Source: JAOUEA01 sp963821935 (GTDB taxonomy: Bacteria > Actinomycetota > UBA4738 > HRBIN12). Taken from it: DNA of 64,000 bases. Within the stretch, counting starts at the first letter, position 1, and every line of letters starts with the position of its first letter. The position numbers were made by a program, and so were the translations under genes. Under the pieces are notes generated by a model. That model made no database searches. It worked only from the letters and a program-made list of their open reading frames with translations, and was not told where the DNA came from. The stretch lies in assembly GCA_963821935.1 (NCBI GenBank), contig CAWGFM010000004.1:620001-684000 (forward strand). Reading direction: 5' to 3'. Of this stretch, positions 59,463-64,000 are shown one piece after another.

Positions 59463-60188
59463 TCAGAGGTCGATGAGGCCCAGCTGGGCGGCGCGCGACA
59501 CCGCCTGCACACGGGTGCGAACACCCAGCTTGCGGTAGAGCTTCGCCACGTGGGTCTCGACGGTGCGTGGTGAGATGCCCAGGCGGCTCGCCACCTGCTG
59601 CATCGTGAGACCGTCGCTCACCAGCACCAAGATCTGGTGTTCGCGCGGCGTGAGTGTGGCCTGCATCTCCGAGCCTTCGCGGGCCTGCCGGGCGAACGCA
59701 CCCAAGGCCATGACCGCGGCCTGTTCCAGATCAGGATCGATCAGCCGCTCGCCGGTGGCGATGCGCTGGACGGCCGTCCCCACATCGCGCAGATCGTCGG
59801 CCTTGCCGAGGTAGCCGCGCACGCCGAGCTTGAGCGCCTCCAGGATCGATGCACCGTCGTCGCGATCGGTGAGCACGAGGACTCGAGACGGCACGCCGGC
59901 CTTGCGCAGGGCCCGGAGCGCCTCGAGGCCGTGGCCCTCATCGAGATCGTCATCGAGCACGATGACCTGCGGCACCCGCGCGCGGCACGCCGACAGGAGC
60001 CCACGCCCATCCCCGACCTCGTCGACGACCTGGACCGCCCCGACCCGTTCACACGAGCGGACGACCGCATCACGGACCAGCGGGTGCGCGACCGCGATCG
60101 TCACCCCCACCGTTCCGGATGCGTCGACACCTGTGGGCGAGCGTTCGCCATGGCTCATGGTGGGGGAGGCTACGTCGGTCGTGGTCAT
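59463..60188 (-). CDS. LuxR/NarL-type response regulator (2 of 3)
   Basis: 241 residues from ATG 60188; an upstream start at 60221 would overlap the preceding gene. Receiver (about 28-145): 'VTIAVAHPLVRDAVVRSCER' lacks the acidic pair that binds Mg2+, but 'QVIVLDDDLDEGHGLEALRA' keeps an Asp at the phosphorylation site and 'RGYLGKADD' keeps the Lys. LuxR domain (about 178-240): 'LTPREHQILVLVSDGLTMQQ' and 'TVETHVAKLYRKLGV'. Partly degenerate. It follows regulator 3 by 4 bp. Confidence 0.88.
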   Translation of the reverse strand: MTTTDVASPTMSHGERSPTGVDASGTVGVTIAVAHPLVRDAVVRSCERVGAVQVVDEVGDGRGLLSACRARVPQVIVLDDDLDEGHGLEALRALRKAGVPSRVLVLTDRDDGASILEALKLGVRGYLGKADDLRDVGTAVQRIATGERLIDPDLEQAAVMALGAFARQAREGSEMQATLTPREHQILVLVSDGLTMQQVASRLGISPRTVETHVAKLYRKLGVRTRVQAVSRAAQLGLIDL

Positions 60189-60192
60189 CGCA

Positions 60193-60843
60193 TCACGCGC
60201 TGCGCGAGGACCCGAGGCCATGCCGCCATGCCAGCCGCACGGCCTCGACCTTGGAATGCACGCCCAGCTTGGCCAGGATGCTCTTCACGTGGCTCTGCAC
60301 GGTGAGCGGGCTGATCGAGAGCGACGAGGCGATCTCTGCGGTGGAACTCCCTTCGGTCAGCGAGCGGAGGATCTGGCGTTCCCGAGCGGTGAGCGAGGAC
60401 AGACCGTGGGTTCCGTTGCCGGCTGCCAACCGATCCACCAGTCGTGGCAGATCCTCAGCCGGCAGCACCAGCTCACCGGCCAGCGCGCGGCGGAAGACAT
60501 CGATCAAGGAACGATCGCGCTCGGAGGGCAGCACCCCGCAGGCGCCGGCGGCGAGCGCGGTGGCGATCACCTCGGACCCGTCCTGCAGGCTGGTCGCCAG
60601 CACCCGGATCCTGCCCCCCCCGTCGCGGATCGCACCCACCACCTCGGTTCCCCTGCCGTCCGCCCGGTCGAGGTCGACGAGGACCAGATCTGCCAGTCCC
60701 TCTTCCAGCGCGGCCAGCGCCTCGGGAGCGTCGGGCACCGGGCCGAGCACCCGCACCGGCCCACGGCGAGGCAACGCCAGGATCAACCCCTGGGTGAGTC
60801 CGGGGCTCTCGTCCACGACCAGGACACGGATCGGATCGGCCAT
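60193..60843 (-). CDS. LuxR/NarL-type response regulator (3 of 3)
   Basis: 216 residues from ATG 60843; the frame is open to 60915. Receiver (5-120): 'IRVLVVDESPGLTQGLILAL' has the acidic pair and 'ADLVLVDLDRADGRG' the phospho-acceptor Asp, but the C-terminal Lys is replaced ('CGVLPSERD'). LuxR domain (about 150-212): 'LTARERQILRSLTEGSSTAE' and 'TVQSHVKSILAKLGVHSKVE'. First gene of the three-regulator run; the set reads toward the pilus operon. No sensor kinase gene is adjacent. Confidence 0.88.
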   Translation of the reverse strand: MADPIRVLVVDESPGLTQGLILALPRRGPVRVLGPVPDAPEALAALEEGLADLVLVDLDRADGRGTEVVGAIRDGGGRIRVLATSLQDGSEVIATALAAGACGVLPSERDRSLIDVFRRALAGELVLPAEDLPRLVDRLAAGNGTHGLSSLTARERQILRSLTEGSSTAEIASSLSISPLTVQSHVKSILAKLGVHSKVEAVRLAWRHGLGSSRSA

Positions 60844-60923
60844 CTCCCGGGTGCATCGGCACCGGCGTGCCGGCGTCTGAAGGACCGGAGACGCCCGGCT
60901 GCCCGCGAGAGACACTGGATGGC

Positions 60924-63002
60924 ATGGCCGAGCCCACCCCGAATCGTCTCGCCGGTGAAACGAGCCCGTACCTGCTGCAGCACTCGCTCAACCCGGTGGA
61001 TTGGTTCCCGTGGGGGGACGAGGCGCTCACCCGGGCGAGCGAGCTGGACAGGCCCATCTTCCTGTCCATCGGCTACGCCGCGTGCCATTGGTGTCACGTG
61101 ATGGAGCGCGAGTCCTTCGAAGACGACGACACGGCCGCCCTCATGAACGCCAGCTTCGTCTCGATCAAGGTGGATCGGGAGGAGCGGCCCGACCTGGACG
61201 GCATCTACATGGACGCCGTCCAGGCCTTGACCGGCCAGGGCGGCTGGCCCATGTCCGCGTTCCTCACCCCGGACGGCCGGCCGTTCTACGCGGGCACCTA
61301 CTACCCGCCGGAGCCACGCCACGGCATGCCGTCGTTCCGTCAGGTGCTCACCGGCATCGCCGAAGCCTGGGACGAGCGCCGCGACGACATCGTGGCGCAG
61401 GCGAGCCGCATCACGGAAGCGATCGGGCAGGTGGGCCGGCTGGAAGCCACCCCCGAGCCGCTGACGGATGCGATCGCCGCCACCGCGATGGGCTCGCTGC
61501 GCACGGCGTTCGACGGTCGGTGGGGCGGGTTCGGCGGCGCCCCGAAGTTCCCGCAGCCGATGACGTTGGAGTTCGTGCTCCGGCAGGCCGTCCGTGGGGT
61601 GGCCGACGCGCAGGAGATGGCGACGATCACCCTGGATCGCATGGCCGAAGGGGGCATGTTCGACCACGTGGGCGGCGGCTTCGCCCGGTACTCGACCGAC
61701 GGCGCATGGCACGTGCCGCACTTCGAGAAGATGCTCTACGACAACGTGCAGCTGGTGCAGCTCTACACACGCGCCTCGCTACTCACGGGCTCCGACCACT
61801 ACCGCCGGGTGGTCCGGGAGACCGTGTCGTACCTGCTGCGCGAGTTGCGGCAGTCGGGCGGAGGATTCTCCTCGTCCCAAGACGCGGACTCCGAAGGTGT
61901 GGAGGGGAAGTTCTTCACCTGGTCGTGGGAGGAGCTGGTCGGCCTGGTCGGCGAGGCGGTCGCCGAGTGCTACGGCGCGGCGCCGGGCGGCAACTGGGCG
62001 GGCGAGGACGGCGAGGGCACCAACGTCCTGTGGCGGCCGGTGGCCGTCGCAGCGGTGGCACGCGAACGAGGGATCGACCCACGAGCGCTGGAGGCCGACG
62101 TCGCTGCGGCACGAGGCCTCCTGTTCGAGGCGCGCGACACACGCGTGCATCCCGGAGTGGACGACAAGGTCTTGACGGCGTGGAACGCGATGGCGATCCG
62201 AGGGTTGGCGGAAGCGGGGCGCACCCTCGGCGAACCGTCGTGGGTGGACGCGGCGGTCCGGTGCGCGGACTTCGTGCTGGCCGCTCTTCGTCGCGAGGAC
62301 GGACGGCTCCTGCGTTCGTGGCGAGGGGGCGTCGCCGGCGGACCCGGGTTCGCGGACGACTACGCGCTGCTGGGTCTCGCCTGCCTCACGCTGCACGAGA
62401 CCACGTTCGGGCAGGTGTGGCTCGACCATGCTCGGGTTCTGGCCGACGACATGGTCCGCCTGTTCCACGACGAGGCCCGGGGCGGCTTCTTCCAGACGGG
62501 GTCGGATGCCGACACCCTGGTGGTGCGGCCCAAAGAGCTGTACGACAACGCCGTGCCCAGCGGGAACTCCGCCGCGGCCGAGCTCTTGCTGCGCCTATGG
62601 CACCTGACCGGCGACCGGGAGCTCGAGCGGGTGGGATCGTCGGCACTGCGGCTGGTGCGTGACGTGATGGGCCGTGCCCCCACCGGGTTCGGTCACGCTC
62701 TGTGCGCCCTCGATCTGTCCCTTGGGCCAACGCGCGAGGTCGCCGTCGTTGGAGAGACCGACGACGAACGCACGGCGGCGCTGACGTCCTGCCTCTGGTC
62801 CGAACGGTACCTCCCCAACCTGGTGCTGGCCGTGGGAACGCCAGCCGGAGCTGCGGAGGCTGGATCGGTGGCGCTCCTGCACGACCGGGGTGCCGTGGAC
62901 GGAGTGCCCACCGCCTACGTCTGCGAAGGGTTCGTCTGCAACCTTCCGGTGACCTCACCACGGGATCTGCGGGCGCAGCTTGCCGCTACCATGCCGGCAT
63001 GA
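60924..63002 (+). CDS. DUF255 thioredoxin-domain protein (YyaL/SPATA20 family)
   Basis: 692 residues from ATG 60924. N-terminal thioredoxin-like domain: 'NRLAGETSPYLLQHSLNPVD', 'SIGYAACHWCHVMERESFED' with the CxxC site, and 'VSIKVDREERPDLDGIYMDA'. The rest is an (alpha/alpha)6 barrel like those of glycoside hydrolases or epimerases ('VPHFEKMLYDNVQLVQLYTR', 'AWNAMAIRGLAEAGRTLG'). The family is widespread, with no settled reaction. The stop overlaps the Bcp gene (ATGA), linking it to thiol chemistry. Confidence 0.9.
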   Translation: MAEPTPNRLAGETSPYLLQHSLNPVDWFPWGDEALTRASELDRPIFLSIGYAACHWCHVMERESFEDDDTAALMNASFVSIKVDREERPDLDGIYMDAVQALTGQGGWPMSAFLTPDGRPFYAGTYYPPEPRHGMPSFRQVLTGIAEAWDERRDDIVAQASRITEAIGQVGRLEATPEPLTDAIAATAMGSLRTAFDGRWGGFGGAPKFPQPMTLEFVLRQAVRGVADAQEMATITLDRMAEGGMFDHVGGGFARYSTDGAWHVPHFEKMLYDNVQLVQLYTRASLLTGSDHYRRVVRETVSYLLRELRQSGGGFSSSQDADSEGVEGKFFTWSWEELVGLVGEAVAECYGAAPGGNWAGEDGEGTNVLWRPVAVAAVARERGIDPRALEADVAAARGLLFEARDTRVHPGVDDKVLTAWNAMAIRGLAEAGRTLGEPSWVDAAVRCADFVLAALRREDGRLLRSWRGGVAGGPGFADDYALLGLACLTLHETTFGQVWLDHARVLADDMVRLFHDEARGGFFQTGSDADTLVVRPKELYDNAVPSGNSAAAELLLRLWHLTGDRELERVGSSALRLVRDVMGRAPTGFGHALCALDLSLGPTREVAVVGETDDERTAALTSCLWSERYLPNLVLAVGTPAGAAEAGSVALLHDRGAVDGVPTAYVCEGFVCNLPVTSPRDLRAQLAATMPA

Positions 63003-63463
63003 CGACCTTGCAGCCAGGCGACCCTGCGCCGGCGTTCACCCTGCGCGACCAAGGGGGACGCGATGTCTCCCTCGGTGACTTCGCGGGCCGCAGCGTCCTG
63101 GTGTACTTCTATCCTGAGGCCGACACGCCCGGCTGCACGACCCAGTCCTGCGCGATCCGCGACGCGCGCGAGGACCTCTCGGGCTTGGGCGTGGATGTCG
63201 TGGGCATCTCTCCCGACGAACCCGCCGAGCAATCGGCCTTCGACGAGAAGTTCGCGCTGGGCTTCCCACTGCTCAGCGACCCGGACCACGCCGTGGCCGA
63301 CGCGTGGGGCGCCTGGGGCGACAAGTCGATGTACGGCAGATCCTACGAAGGCATCATCCGATCGTCGTTCCTGGTGGACGGAGACGGGACCATCACGCAC
63401 TCCTGGTACAAGGTCTCGCCGGGCAAGACCGTCCCCAACGTCCTCGCGGTGATGGGGGCTTGA
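62999..63463 (+). CDS. bcp: Thioredoxin-dependent peroxiredoxin, Bcp type
   Basis: 154 residues. 'LVYFYPEADTPGCTTQSCAI' carries the peroxidatic Cys and, five residues on, the resolving Cys of the alpha-2 BCP subtype. 'DVVGISPDEPAEQSAFDEKF' and 'IIRSSFLVDGDGTITHSWYK' are typical. It reduces hydroperoxides in the cytoplasm. Coupled by ATGA to the DUF255 gene; the next gene starts 48 bp later with its own ribosome site. Confidence 0.92.
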   Translation: MTTLQPGDPAPAFTLRDQGGRDVSLGDFAGRSVLVYFYPEADTPGCTTQSCAIRDAREDLSGLGVDVVGISPDEPAEQSAFDEKFALGFPLLSDPDHAVADAWGAWGDKSMYGRSYEGIIRSSFLVDGDGTITHSWYKVSPGKTVPNVLAVMGA

Positions 63464-63511
63464 CGACGGGCATGACTACACTGGCCAGCTTCCACGCCGA
63501 GGAGGCCACGC

Positions 63512-64000
63512 ATGTCCACCGCCACCATCGTCACCAACAAGGGTTCGTTCTCCGTCACGCTCATGCCCGAGCACGCTCCGAAGACCGTGCAGAACTTCGT
63601 GGATCTGGCGAATGGCCAGCGTGAGTGGACCGACCCCACGGACGGACGCACCAAGAGAGACGCCCTGTATCCCGGCACGATCTTCCACCGGGTGATCGAT
63701 GGATTCATGATCCAGGGGGGCGATCCCACCGGCACCGGCATGGGCGGGCCAGGGTACACCTTCGGAGATGAATGCCCGCCCGATGGCCCCACCTTCAACC
63801 AGGTGGGACGGCTGGCCATGGCCAACGCGGGCCCGGGCACGAACGGCTCCCAGTTCTTCGTGACCGTGACCGAGACCCCGCACCTCAACGGTCGGCACAC
63901 GATCTTCGGTCAGGTGACGGACGGGTACGACGTGGTGGAGTCGATCGCGACCGTGAAGGTGGGCGCCCAGGACAAGCCCGTCGAGGACGTCGTGATCGAA
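63512..64000 (+). CDS. Cyclophilin-type peptidyl-prolyl isomerase (3' end cut by window edge)
   Basis: 163 codons to the right edge, no stop yet; probably only a few residues are missing. GAGGAGG lies 7 nt before ATG 63512. 'GSFSVTLMPEHAPKTVQNFV', 'GTIFHRVIDGFMIQGGDPTG' with the catalytic Arg and Phe, 'GRLAMANAGPGTNGSQFFVT' and 'PHLNGRHTIFGQV' are the cyclophilin core. No signal peptide, so cytoplasmic (PpiA/PpiB-like). It speeds cis-trans isomerisation of X-Pro bonds in folding proteins. Confidence 0.93.
   Translation, partial: MSTATIVTNKGSFSVTLMPEHAPKTVQNFVDLANGQREWTDPTDGRTKRDALYPGTIFHRVIDGFMIQGGDPTGTGMGGPGYTFGDECPPDGPTFNQVGRLAMANAGPGTNGSQFFVTVTETPHLNGRHTIFGQVTDGYDVVESIATVKVGAQDKPVEDVVIE

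Overview
The window is one contiguous stretch of high-GC chromosomal DNA from an actinobacterium. The evidence is the gene set: the histidine phosphatase/DUF3090/SCO1664 trio, a SenX3/RegX3-like pair around pstSCAB-phoU, a MutT1-type NUDIX-SixA fusion next to ppk1, a CGNR zinc-finger protein, and a tad pilus locus with LuxR-type regulators. Many genes overlap by GTGA, ATGA or TGATG, and several have a -10 hexamer only 6-8 nt before the start codon, which suggests leaderless mRNAs. I cannot place it below phylum; it does not read as Streptomyces or Mycobacterium and is probably an uncultured lineage. No rRNA, tRNA or CRISPR array was seen.

Layout. 1-4.2 kb: a PucR-type regulator (cut by the left edge) divergent from gabT and a cyanophycin-synthetase-like ligase that lacks the ATP-grasp domain. 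4.2-5.8 kb: ECF sigma factor with a membrane-anchored beta-propeller partner. 5.8-10.2 kb: trehalose genes otsA, otsB and a GH15 enzyme. 10.1-13.1 kb: MMPL exporter with a long coiled-coil insertion. 13.1-17.3 kb: cphB-cphA plus a DksA/TraR-type protein. 17.3-19.6 kb: small proteins, a CGNR regulator and an HhH-GPD DNA glycosylase. 19.7-22.7 kb: MgtE-type transporter, PhoU-TrkA_C protein and stand-alone RAM protein, each internally duplicated. 22.7-27.1 kb: a patchwork bounded by a 33-bp direct repeat, with two frameshifted HTH gene copies, a phage capsid remnant and small accessory genes.

27.1-40.4 kb: ispH, a secreted lytic-transglycosylase-like protein, then a phosphate/polyphosphate block transcribed leftward (pstS, pstC, pstA, pstB, phoU, response regulator, ppk1, CYTH-CHAD, NUDIX-SixA) with its probable sensor kinase divergent from pstS and an 11-nt-phased PHO-box-like repeat between them. 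40.4-49.8 kb: the phosphatase/DUF3090/SCO1664 trio, ogt, a secreted redoxin-like lipoprotein, a rhomboid protease, a PQQ-type propeller, pheA, a DUF4012 envelope protein and a small surface protein. 49.9-60.9 kb: Alg13/Alg14-like glycosyltransferase pair, polyprenyl-phosphate sugar transferase, tad (Flp) pilus genes and three tandem LuxR-type regulators. 60.9-64 kb: DUF255 thioredoxin-domain protein, Bcp peroxiredoxin and a cyclophilin cut by the right edge.

Together the window clusters genes for three reserve or protectant compounds (trehalose, cyanophycin, polyphosphate) with phosphate sensing and surface-structure assembly. The strongest candidates for something undescribed are the N-domain plus Mur-ligase CphA paralogue beside gabT, the coiled-coil MMPL exporter, the duplicated MgtE/PhoU-TrkA_C/RAM triplet, and the degenerate-receiver LuxR triplet upstream of the pilus genes.
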